Origin: Chloroflexota bacterium
GTDB taxonomy: Bacteria > Chloroflexota > Anaerolineae > Aggregatilineales > Phototrophicaceae
Length of the DNA stretch: 46,319 bases
Direction: 5' to 3'
Assembly: GCA_009840575.1 (NCBI GenBank)
Contig: VXNO01000070.1
Location: forward strand, 1-46,319
Part shown: piece by piece, positions 23,197 through 30,059 of the stretch
Position numbering within the stretch: the first letter of the stretch is position 1
Layout: each line of letters begins with the position of its first letter
Notes under the pieces: generated by a model
Told to the model about the DNA's origin: nothing
The model's database searches: none
The model's input: only the letters and a program-made list of their open reading frames with translations
Made by a program: the position numbers and the translations under genes

Positions 23197-23745
23197 TTGC
23201 CGATTTCAAAGAGCCGTAAAGAAGAGCTAGTCGCCGAATACACCGAGATTTTAAGCCAAAGCGATGGCTTTGTCGTCGTGCAGACACAAGGGCTCGGTGT
23301 CAGCCAGGTGCAAGGCTTGCGCAATACCGTGCGCGAGCAGAACGGGCGCTACCTGGTCGCCAAGAACACCTTGATGCGCAAGGCGCTGCAAGAGGCGGAT
23401 TGGGTCGTGCCAGATGATTTGCTGGTTGGTCCCGTGGCGATCGTCTTTGGTGGCGACAACATGCCCGGCGTATCCAAAGCGCTGCTCAAGCACATGCAGG
23501 ATGAAGGTTTTGAGGAGCGCATGCAGGTTACCGGCGGCGTGATGGCTGGCGAAATCCTTGATGCCCAGCAGGTTGATGCCGTGAGCAAGCTGCCGACTCT
23601 GGACGAACTGCGCGCGCAACTGGCTGGCTTGGTTCTGTCGCCGGCGCAGGGCGTCGTTAATGCCTTGCATCAAGCCACGGGCGGGGTCGTCAATGTGCTG
23701 CAAGCCTACCTCGACAAACACGAAGATGAAGCAGAAGCCGCCTGA
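23197..23745 (+). CDS. rplJ: 50S ribosomal protein L10
   Basis: L10 anchors the L7/L12 stalk to the ribosome. The 182-residue protein begins PISKSRKEELVAEYTEIL and has FVVVQTQGLGVSQVQGLRN, YLVAKNTLMRKAL, GPVAIVFGGDN and a C-terminal helix that binds L7/L12 dimers (GVVNVLQAYLDKHEDEAE). The start codon is TTG at 23197, fixed by a strong GGAAAGGAG at 23182-23190. It lies 63 bp before rplL; rplK and rplA are not adjacent upstream. Confidence 0.97.
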   Translation: MPISKSRKEELVAEYTEILSQSDGFVVVQTQGLGVSQVQGLRNTVREQNGRYLVAKNTLMRKALQEADWVVPDDLLVGPVAIVFGGDNMPGVSKALLKHMQDEGFEERMQVTGGVMAGEILDAQQVDAVSKLPTLDELRAQLAGLVLSPAQGVVNALHQATGGVVNVLQAYLDKHEDEAEAA

Positions 23746-23808
23746 TAACCTGCTCAACAGACGGCGGACAAACCGAAGCCAAAGAAACCCGCAAGAAAGG
23801 AATGAATG

Positions 23809-24195
23809 ATGGCCGACCTGGAAAAATTGGTAGAAGAGCTCAGCGCGCTGACGATCCTGGAAGCGTCCGAGCTGAAGAAGAAGCTGGAAGATGCCTGGGG
23901 CGTCGAAGCGGCTGTTGGCGGCGGCATGATGATGATGGCGCCGGGCGCTGGCGCCGCGGCTGATGCCGAGCTGGAAGAAGAACAGACGGAATTTGACCTG
24001 ATCCTCAAGGAAATTGGACCCAAGAAGATCAATGTCATCAAAGCCATCCGCGCCATCACGCCGCTGGGCTTGAAGGAAGCCAAAGAGCTGGTCGAGAGCG
24101 CCCCGGCAACCGTGCTGGAAGAAGTCAGCAAAGACATGGCGGAAGACGGCAAATCCAAGCTGGAAGAAGCTGGCGCAGTCGCCGAACTCAAGTAG
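23809..24195 (+). CDS. rplL: 50S ribosomal protein L7/L12
   Basis: L7/L12 is the multimeric stalk protein that recruits translation GTPases. The 128 residues comprise the dimerisation N-terminus ([20 protein letters not shown]), an Ala/Gly/Met hinge ([17 protein letters not shown]) and the factor-binding C-terminal domain ([38 protein letters not shown]). Two consecutive ATGs exist; 23809 has the better spacing from AAAGGA at 23796-23801. A clear terminator follows. Confidence 0.97.
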   Translation: MADLEKLVEELSALTILEASELKKKLEDAWGVEAAVGGGMMMMAPGAGAAADAELEEEQTEFDLILKEIGPKKINVIKAIRAITPLGLKEAKELVESAPATVLEEVSKDMAEDGKSKLEEAGAVAELK

Positions 24196-24239
24196 CCCCA
24201 AATCGCTGGCTCACAGGGGCGGCGGAAATGGTCGTCCCT

Positions 24240-24266
24240 GGCGCAGAATCTTTCTGTGCCTTTTTT
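24240..24266 (+). terminator. Rho-independent terminator of rplJL
   Basis: GGCGCAGAA (24240-24248) pairs with TTCTGTGCC (24252-24260) around a TCT loop, followed by six T (24261-24266). Confidence 0.85.
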
Positions 24267-24286
24267 CCTGCTATACTGGTAGCAGG
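24267..24286 (+). promoter_or_regulatory. Extended -10 promoter embedded in a palindrome
   Basis: TGC-TATACT (24269-24277) is an extended -10 element for the downstream ATPase gene. It is contained in the inverted repeat CCTGCTA-TACTGG-TAGCAGG (24267-24286), which could be an operator or a start-site hairpin. It begins directly after the rplJL terminator T-run. Confidence 0.45.
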
Positions 24287-24308
24287 TTTGGCTAGCGAGG
24301 TTGCGGCT

Positions 24309-25136
24309 GTGGCCAGCGTATCCTACAGCAAATTGCTCGACCCCGTCAGCGATGGCATCAATCTGATGGAATCGCTGCTGGTCGGGGCATTTGGACCGGC
24401 CACTGGCGACCAACGCGAATGCTATAAGCGAATCCACGCCTATTGCTGGGGTTTGCACACCTTGGTCATGGATGTCATCACCGCGCTGGGCATCGAGAAC
24501 GTCGCCACGCGCCCGACTGTGCTGGAGCGCTTCAACGCCTTGAACCACCCCATCCAGACGATGCTTGACAACCTGGCGGCTGGCTTTGACGGGCGGTTGG
24601 GCGATGAACAGAGCGCCGTCATCAGCCTCATGCGTGATTCGGCGATTTCAATCGAACACATGATGAGCAACCTGTGGCAGTATTCGCTGCTAGAGAATGG
24701 CATGATCATTTTCGAAGACCAGGAATTTGACGGCGCGGCGCTGATAAACCGCTTGCGCACGCAGCTACGGATAAAGACTCGCCTTGAGCTAGGCAGGCGC
24801 TTTTACGTATTGGGCGATGAGCAGCGGCTGGGCTATGCCTTTGGCGAGATCGCGCGCAATGTTCGCCAGCACGCCGGGGTCGATTTCGTGCAGGTCGCCG
24901 GGCATTCCTTTGGTTATCGCGCCGACCTGCTAATTTATGATCGTGGCTGTGGTTTTCCCGATGAAAGGGGCAGCGCGCTGGAGCCATTCTGGCAAGCCAA
25001 GCCAGAAAGCGGCGGCTTGGGGCTGGGCTTGTATATCGCCAGGCGCTTCATAGAAGGCTGTGGCGGCAGCATTCGCATCAGCAGCCGCCTCGACAAAGGC
25101 ACTTTGGTCAAAGTGTCACTGCCGACTTTTCCGTGA
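24309..25136 (+). CDS. Orphan histidine-kinase-like ATPase protein
   Basis: The 275-residue soluble protein ends in a GHKL ATPase domain: GEIARNVRQHA (N box), LLIYDRGCGFPDE (G1), SGGLGLGLYIARRFIEGCGG (G2) and GTLVKVSLP. Upstream is a helical region with LNHPIQTMLDNLAAG, which could be a dimerisation helix with a phosphoacceptor His, though it is not a canonical H box. No transmembrane segment or sensor domain is visible. It may be a soluble sensor kinase or an anti-sigma-type kinase. The GTG start at 24309 follows GAGG (24297-24300); an ATG at 24228 lies upstream of the terminator and is rejected. No response regulator is next to it. Confidence 0.7.
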   Translation: MASVSYSKLLDPVSDGINLMESLLVGAFGPATGDQRECYKRIHAYCWGLHTLVMDVITALGIENVATRPTVLERFNALNHPIQTMLDNLAAGFDGRLGDEQSAVISLMRDSAISIEHMMSNLWQYSLLENGMIIFEDQEFDGAALINRLRTQLRIKTRLELGRRFYVLGDEQRLGYAFGEIARNVRQHAGVDFVQVAGHSFGYRADLLIYDRGCGFPDERGSALEPFWQAKPESGGLGLGLYIARRFIEGCGGSIRISSRLDKGTLVKVSLPTFP

Positions 25137-25181
25137 TTTGCCACCACGATAGGCCCCGCGCAATCAATCGAGAAACGTAAT

Positions 25182-26165
25182 ATGAGCCAGAACAAAGTCT
25201 TTGTGACCCGTGAATTGCCCGCTGCCGCGCTGGATCGGCTGGCGCAGCATTGTGAGCTGGATGTCTGGGGCGAATTTCTGCCGCCCGACTACGCCATCCT
25301 GCTGAAGAAGGCGCAGTCGTTAAGCGGCTTGCTGTGCCTGCTGACTGACCGCGTTGATGCGCGCTTGCTGGCTGCGGCACCACAGCTCAAGGTACTCAGC
25401 AATATGGCAGTCGGCTATGACAATATCGATGTTGCGGAAGCCAGCGCCCGTGGCATCCCGGTCGGCAATACGCCCGGGGTCTTGACCGAGACAAGCGCTG
25501 ATTTCGCTTTTGCCCTGCTGATGGCGGCGGCGCGGCGCATCCCCGAAGCACAGCGGTACATCAAGCAAGGCAAGTGGCAAACCTGGCATCCGACCGTACT
25601 ATCGGGGCGCGATATCTATGGCGCTTGCCTGGGTATCCTTGGCTTTGGGCGCATCGGGCAGGCGGTGGCGCGGCGAGCAAGCGGCTTCGGCATGCGCATC
25701 CTGACGCACAGCCGTGGAGGCAGCGAGGAGCGGATCCTGGCGGCCGGCGCGGAACCTTGCGGATTGGACGAGCTGCTGCGGCAAAGCGACTTCGTCAGCC
25801 TGCACCTGCCACTGACAGAAAGCACTCGGCATTTCATCGGCGCGCGCGAGCTTTCGCTGATGAAGCCCAGCGCCATCTTAATCAACACAGCGCGCGGCGG
25901 GGTTATCGACCAAGCGGCGCTATACGAGGCGCTGCGCGAGCGAGCAATCCTGGCGGCTGCGCTGGATGTAACCGACCCGGAGCCCATCCCGCTGGATAAC
26001 CCGCTGCTGAGACTGGACAATTGCTTGGTCGTACCGCACATCGCCAGCGCCAGCGTAGCAACCCGCGAGAAAATGGCGCAGATGGCGGTGGACAATTGCA
26101 TTGCTGGTTTGCGCGGCGAGCGGCTGCCCACTTGTGTTAACCCAGAGGTCTATGCCAGCCGTTGA
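25182..26165 (+). CDS. D-isomer-specific 2-hydroxyacid dehydrogenase (glyoxylate/hydroxypyruvate reductase-like)
   Basis: The 327-residue NAD(P)-dependent dehydrogenase reduces 2-oxo acids such as glyoxylate or hydroxypyruvate. Seen are [20 protein letters not shown], the Rossmann loop [17 protein letters not shown] (near 148), the catalytic Arg in [14 protein letters not shown], the Glu in DVTDPEPIP and the His in [16 protein letters not shown]. Its closest pattern is GyaR/GRHPR. If it uses glyoxylate or hydroxypyruvate it could connect with the serine/glycine metabolism encoded at 39507-45984, but this is inference. It follows the orphan ATPase gene by 45 bp. Confidence 0.9.
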   Translation: MSQNKVFVTRELPAAALDRLAQHCELDVWGEFLPPDYAILLKKAQSLSGLLCLLTDRVDARLLAAAPQLKVLSNMAVGYDNIDVAEASARGIPVGNTPGVLTETSADFAFALLMAAARRIPEAQRYIKQGKWQTWHPTVLSGRDIYGACLGILGFGRIGQAVARRASGFGMRILTHSRGGSEERILAAGAEPCGLDELLRQSDFVSLHLPLTESTRHFIGARELSLMKPSAILINTARGGVIDQAALYEALRERAILAAALDVTDPEPIPLDNPLLRLDNCLVVPHIASASVATREKMAQMAVDNCIAGLRGERLPTCVNPEVYASR

Positions 26166-26173
26166 CCACGCGA

Positions 26174-26243
26174 GAATGCGCTTGCGATTGCCGGCGAATG
26201 CGCTTGCATTTATACGCTTTTCTAATACAATCCGCGTATAAAT
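26174..26243 (+). promoter_or_regulatory. greA promoter with direct and inverted repeats
   Basis: TTGCAT (26204-26209), a 16-bp spacer and TACAAT (26226-26231) form a promoter. It is flanked by a perfect 10-bp inverted repeat, ATTTATACGC (26208-26217) and GCGTATAAAT (26234-26243). A direct repeat GAATGCGCTTGC occurs at 26174-26185 and 26196-26207. The arrangement suggests repressor or activator binding at the promoter. Confidence 0.5.
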
Positions 26244-26334
26244 AGTTGCATTAGGCTTTGGCGTCCTGGCTTGTCGGCAGGGCGTTTCGTGTATTATTCG
26301 CAGTCTTTTTTCGCCCCGCCCACTTCAATTGTGA

Positions 26335-26360
26335 CAAGCTCACAAATGAGCTTGGGGCTT
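26335..26360 (+). promoter_or_regulatory. Hairpin in the greA leader
   Basis: CAAGCTC (26335-26341) pairs with GAGCTTG (26348-26354), followed by GGGCTTTT, about 30 nt before the greA ATG in a leader of roughly 145 nt. It could act as a weak attenuator. E. coli greA also has a leader terminator (GraL), but homology is not implied. Confidence 0.35.
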
Positions 26361-26383
26361 TTGCATTACGAAAGGAAACAATC

Positions 26384-26872
26384 ATGGCTGAACGGCGCAT
26401 CCAACTGACGCGGCGAGGATATGAAAAGCTGCAGCGAGAGCTGCATACCCTCACCAACGAAGAAATCTCCAAGGTCACGGCGATGCTGGCGGAAGCCCGC
26501 GAAGATGATCAAGGCGAAGAAGCGGTCTTCTTTGATGCCATGGTATCCAAAGAGCGGCTGGATGAGCGTGTATCCCACTTGCAGAATGTACTGGCGCGCG
26601 CCGAGATCATCGATGCGGACGCCGACCTCAGCATCGTTACGCCCGGCAACCGCGTCATCGTCTACGATAGCGGCGAGAAAGAAGAGTTCGCGCTCGACCT
26701 ATTGGATACTGAAGAGATCACGCATGGGCGGCGCGGCGTCTCGCTGGATTCGCCGGTTGGCAAGGCGCTGCTGGGCAAGCGAGTCGGCGATCGTGTCAAG
26801 GTGCAGGTGCCGGACGGGCTAGTTACTTATCGCATCCGCGGCATTGAAATGATCCCCGATAGCGAAAGTTAG
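26384..26872 (+). CDS. greA: Transcription elongation factor GreA
   Basis: GreA rescues backtracked RNA polymerase by stimulating transcript cleavage through its coiled coil. The 162 residues start ERRIQLTRRGYEKLQREL, have the tip acidic pair within AREDDQGEEAVFFDAMVSKE, then the FKBP-like C-terminal domain (VTPGNRVIVYDSGEKEEF, SLDSPVGKALLGKRVGDRVK). AAAGGA at 26371-26376 fixes ATG 26384; an in-frame ATG at 26258 lies in the leader and would add a non-family 42-residue piece. The stop overlaps that of the convergent anti-sigma-like gene by 4 bp. Confidence 0.95.
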   Translation: MAERRIQLTRRGYEKLQRELHTLTNEEISKVTAMLAEAREDDQGEEAVFFDAMVSKERLDERVSHLQNVLARAEIIDADADLSIVTPGNRVIVYDSGEKEEFALDLLDTEEITHGRRGVSLDSPVGKALLGKRVGDRVKVQVPDGLVTYRIRGIEMIPDSES

Positions 26873-27444
26873 GTCTTCAGCGCGCCCATCTTCGGCAGCT
26901 CATCCAGGTAGTCGAGCAGGCTGCCGAGCAGGTAAGGCGTCAGCGCCAAGGTGGCGGTGGCGACGATTGGCTCACTGCGCGCCCGGCTCTCGGCATCTTC
27001 GAGCAGTTGTATCAGCGCGTCAGTGATCAAAGACATCCAGCTAATTGTCTCAAGCATGACGTCGCTGAGCACTTCGGGGTCGCGCTGGGCATTGAGCACC
27101 AGCCAGGATGCCGCTTCCAGCATAGGCATCGTTGCCATCATCGCCGCCGACAGGCTGAGCATCATGATGCGCTGGGTTTCGATAGGCAGGTCAGCCAGGC
27201 GCGCCTGCGCTTGCACCCGTTCCGCCACGCGCGCCATGATGGTGGCAGCCAAACGCGCCGGTGCCCGTTCATGCGGCGCTCGCTGCAGCATGCTCTCGAC
27301 CCGTTGCAGGCGGCTGTACTCGCGGGCTGCGCCATTGTCCCGCGCCAGCGCCTCCCGCAGTCGCCGCGCCATTTCTTCGGAAAGCTGCCCGTCAATGGCG
27401 GCTTGCATCATATCTTGGTTTGGCAGTCTTTGCTCGTCCGACAT
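26869..27444 (-). CDS. Putative membrane anti-sigma factor
   Basis: The 191-residue protein lies one base after the ECF sigma gene (TGA-C-ATG), the usual place for its regulator. Its N-terminal cytoplasmic part (DMMQAAIDGQLSEEMARRLR, then EYSRLQRVESML) resembles anti-sigma domains, but the HxxxCxxC zinc motif is absent. Two hydrophobic stretches follow (about 90-115, LSAAMMATMPMLEAASWLVL, and 160-180, IVATATLALTPYLLGSL). Function is inferred mainly from position. Confidence 0.65.
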   Translation of the reverse strand: MSDEQRLPNQDMMQAAIDGQLSEEMARRLREALARDNGAAREYSRLQRVESMLQRAPHERAPARLAATIMARVAERVQAQARLADLPIETQRIMMLSLSAAMMATMPMLEAASWLVLNAQRDPEVLSDVMLETISWMSLITDALIQLLEDAESRARSEPIVATATLALTPYLLGSLLDYLDELPKMGALKT

Positions 27445-27445
27445 G

Positions 27446-28045
27446 TCAGGTTCCTCTCGGCGTGGGGGCAGCCAACCGCGTAATCGCGCTGGGCTCCAGC
27501 AAGTCAGCCAGTTTGCGGCGGGCGCGGTGCAGCAGGCTCTTGACGGCGCTGACGGTCATGCCCGTTTCCGCGGCGATATCCGCATAGGAATAGCCGTACC
27601 AGTAGCGATAAATCACCGCCAGTCGGTAATGCGGCTCGAGCATTTGCAACAGCTTTTGCAGATAGGCGCTGCGTTCGCTCTGCATCAAGGCGTCTTCGGG
27701 CAAGGGGTCTTTGCTGCGCAGCGCCAGAGCCGCGGCGGTCGGCTCGTCATCCAGCGAGACGAAGTGCATGCGGCGTTTGCGCAGGCGGTCGATGCAGTGG
27801 TTGGAGGCGATGGAAAGCAGCCAGGTCTTGAAGCTACGCGCCGTATCATAGCGATGCAGGTTATTGTAAACGCGCAGGAAAGCCTCTTGCGCCGCATCTT
27901 CCGCCTCGCCGCTTTCGCCAAGCATACGATAGCACAAGTTATACAGCGGGTCCTGAAACAGGTATACCAACTCGGCAAATGCCTCCTGGTCACCCTGTTT
28001 TGCGCTTTCCACCCATTGGAGGATGCTGGGGTCGTTTTCCGCCAC
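27446..28045 (-). CDS. ECF (sigma-70 family) RNA polymerase sigma factor
   Basis: The 199-residue sigma factor has region 2 (FAELVYLFQDPLYNLCYRML, AEDAAQEAFLRVYNNLHRYD, SFKTWLLSIASNHCIDRLRK) and region 4 with its helix-turn-helix (YADIAAETGMTVSAVKSLLH, RARRKLADLL). The start is GTG at 28045 after AAAGG. It is followed directly by the putative anti-sigma factor. Targets are unknown; no matching promoter pair was identified in the window. Confidence 0.93.
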   Translation of the reverse strand: MAENDPSILQWVESAKQGDQEAFAELVYLFQDPLYNLCYRMLGESGEAEDAAQEAFLRVYNNLHRYDTARSFKTWLLSIASNHCIDRLRKRRMHFVSLDDEPTAAALALRSKDPLPEDALMQSERSAYLQKLLQMLEPHYRLAVIYRYWYGYSYADIAAETGMTVSAVKSLLHRARRKLADLLEPSAITRLAAPTPRGT

Positions 28046-28159
28046 CCAATGCCTTTCATCATATAGCTAGCCTGGCAGCAACCTATCGGCGGGCTGGCTC
28101 ACTTCCATTATGCCGCGTCTATGGCGGGCGCAACGCAAAAATTGTGTTAATTCCACGCC

Positions 28160-28537
28160 TCAAGCATTGATCAATAAGACGGCTGTGGCGATGTTGGTCG
28201 CCAAAGGCACATTGTGCACATTGCATATACGCAGCAAACCCTGGATATCCGGGTCGTGCGGGTGCTTGCCCAGCGGGTCGAGGAAAAAGAACACGGCTTG
28301 AACGCGCCCCTCCGCCACTAGCGCCGCAATCTGCACATCGCCGCCATAGGGTCCAGACAGCATGCACTTGACCGACAGCCCGGCTTTATCCTGGATGAGC
28401 TTGCCGGTCGTATTGGTCGCCACCAGGTCGAACTCGCTCAGCCGCGCTTTGTGACCCATCACGAAGGCGACCATATCGGCTTTTTTGCCATCATGGGCGA
28501 TCAAAGCCAAAGTGCGTTTGGCGGGTTGGCTTGGCAT
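28160..28537 (-). CDS. mgsA: Methylglyoxal synthase
   Basis: MgsA converts dihydroxyacetone phosphate to methylglyoxal and phosphate, bypassing lower glycolysis. The 125 residues match the family: LALIAHDGKKADMVAFV, LVATNTTGKLIQD, the phosphate/active-site loop LSGPYGGDVQIAALV with the catalytic Asp, and FFLDPLGKHPHDPDIQGLLR. It sits between the ECF sigma gene and the glycosyltransferase on the same strand. The 114 bp to the sigma gene hold no clear signal. Confidence 0.95.
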   Translation of the reverse strand: MPSQPAKRTLALIAHDGKKADMVAFVMGHKARLSEFDLVATNTTGKLIQDKAGLSVKCMLSGPYGGDVQIAALVAEGRVQAVFFFLDPLGKHPHDPDIQGLLRICNVHNVPLATNIATAVLLINA

Positions 28538-28568
28538 GGGTGAAATTCCTCCGTTTCCTATACAGTCG

Positions 28569-28625
28569 GCCTAGGGGCGAGGCGACGACTCCCCCGACTA
28601 GCCCGCCACCCCGACAGGTCGGGAC
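28569..28625 (+). repeat. Dispersed repeat core, copy 7, with an adjacent palindrome
   Basis: CTAGGGGCGAGGCGACGACT (28571 onward) matches the repeat core. CCCCGACAGGTCGGG follows (about 28610-28624) as a separate short palindrome. Together they fill the 92 bp between the glycosyltransferase and mgsA. Confidence 0.5.
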
Positions 28626-28629
28626 AATA

Positions 28630-29952
28630 TCAGGACAAGCCGCGGGGACGCCGCACCAATTGCGCGGGGATCGATAGTGGCTGATGATAGCGCGTACTGC
28701 CGAAGCGGCGCGCAAAACGTCGATTTAGCCAGTAGGCTTCTTCATAATACCGTTCCAACTGCGCCATTAATGCCGACCAGGGGCGTGCTTCCGCCAGCGC
28801 CCGCGCTCGGACAGCCAGCCGCGATCGCAGCCAGGTTTGGTCGCGCAGGCTGCAAACCGCCTCGGCAAAGGCGGCGGCTGTGGGCGCGACGACCAAGCCC
28901 GAAGCGCCATCGTCAATCACATCCGGCGCGCCGCCAGCATCCACGACGATGCAGGGCAAGCCCGATGCCATCGCTTCCTGGATGACTTGCCCAAAGGTCT
29001 CATATTCGCCAGGAAAAACAAATACATCCGCGCTGGCATAGGCTTGCGCCAGTTCGTCGCCGATCAGGTAGCCAGTGAAATGCACATCAGTATCGACATA
29101 TAGCGCTTCCAGTTGCTCGCGTTGCGCGCCATCGCCGATGATGGTCAGCGCGACGCCTGGTGTCTGCGCCAGCTCCAGCAGCAGGTCGATGCGCTTTTCG
29201 GTGGCGAGTCTGCCCACATAGATGCACAAAAGCGAATCCGGGTCGCGGTCATTCAACAGGCGGCGGCGCATAGTTACAGACGCCCAGCGCGGGTTGAAGC
29301 GGGCAGTATCCACGCCCCGCCCCCAATGGCGGACGCGCCGAAAACCTTCCCGCCGCAATTGGCGAATCGTGGTGCGCGTCGGCGCCAAGGTCAGATGACA
29401 GCCATTGTGAATATAGCGCAGCCAGCGATTCACCGGTCCCGACAAGCGCGGGAAGCCATATTGCTCCGTATAACCGGGCAGGTCGGTCTGATAATTGGCG
29501 ATGACAGGCAGGTTGAGATGTCGTCCAGCCGCCATGCCACTGACTGCCATCGCCGCCGGGCTGAAGAGGTGGATCAAGTCGGGCTGGAAGGCCTCGATGT
29601 GGCGGGCGACCAGCGGATTCGGCAGCGCCATGCGCGTCTCGGGCGCTTGCGGCAAGCTGATGGAAGGCAGCGGAATCACCTGCGAAGCGCCGACATGGTC
29701 GACGGCGATATCCGGCGCGAAGACCAGCACCTCGCGGCCCGTATCTTGCAGGTAGCGCAGGGAAAGATAAGCCGTCTTGACGACGCCGTCCACCTTGGGC
29801 AAAAAGGATTCGGTAACGACAGCCACCCGCCGCACACGCGAAAATGTCGCGCTCGCGCTAATGACATCGGCGAAGCTGGGGTTGCCGAAGTACTCGCCAA
29901 CAGCGGCATTTTGCTGTGCCTGTAGCTGTGTCAATAGCCGCTGCGTTTGCAT
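28630..29952 (-). CDS. GT4-family glycosyltransferase
   Basis: The 440-residue GT-B enzyme resembles MgtA/PimA/SQD2-type transferases that glycosylate lipids or polyols. Seen are RVAVVTESFLPKVDGVVKTA (acceptor domain), LIHLFSPAAMAVSG, YQTDLPGYTEQYGF, RHWGRGVDTARFNP, LLCIYVGRLATEKRIDLLLE (donor domain) and the EX7E motif region PGEYETFGQVIQEAMASGLP. About 35 residues precede the fold. GGAG 6 nt upstream supports ATG 29952. The sugar and acceptor cannot be assigned; a membrane glycolipid is likely from the family. Confidence 0.88.
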   Translation of the reverse strand: MQTQRLLTQLQAQQNAAVGEYFGNPSFADVISASATFSRVRRVAVVTESFLPKVDGVVKTAYLSLRYLQDTGREVLVFAPDIAVDHVGASQVIPLPSISLPQAPETRMALPNPLVARHIEAFQPDLIHLFSPAAMAVSGMAAGRHLNLPVIANYQTDLPGYTEQYGFPRLSGPVNRWLRYIHNGCHLTLAPTRTTIRQLRREGFRRVRHWGRGVDTARFNPRWASVTMRRRLLNDRDPDSLLCIYVGRLATEKRIDLLLELAQTPGVALTIIGDGAQREQLEALYVDTDVHFTGYLIGDELAQAYASADVFVFPGEYETFGQVIQEAMASGLPCIVVDAGGAPDVIDDGASGLVVAPTAAAFAEAVCSLRDQTWLRSRLAVRARALAEARPWSALMAQLERYYEEAYWLNRRFARRFGSTRYHQPLSIPAQLVRRPRGLS

Positions 29953-30059
29953 TATATCTCCAGGCTATGAAGCGCTTGCCAGCAGTGTAACATACCAGGC
30001 GAAGTTACAGGCGCGCCGCCGTATAGTTGATAACACGACAGCCCAGCGAGAGATGCGCC

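Noticed and set aside
23251-24201. Open frame antisense to rplJL (316 codons)
   Set aside because: Two certain ribosomal protein genes occupy the other strand, and the product is Phe/Gln/His-rich shadow sequence.
26258-26383. Earlier in-frame start giving a 204-residue GreA
   Set aside because: It lies in the leader, encodes a non-family stretch, and AAAGGA precedes the later ATG at 26384.
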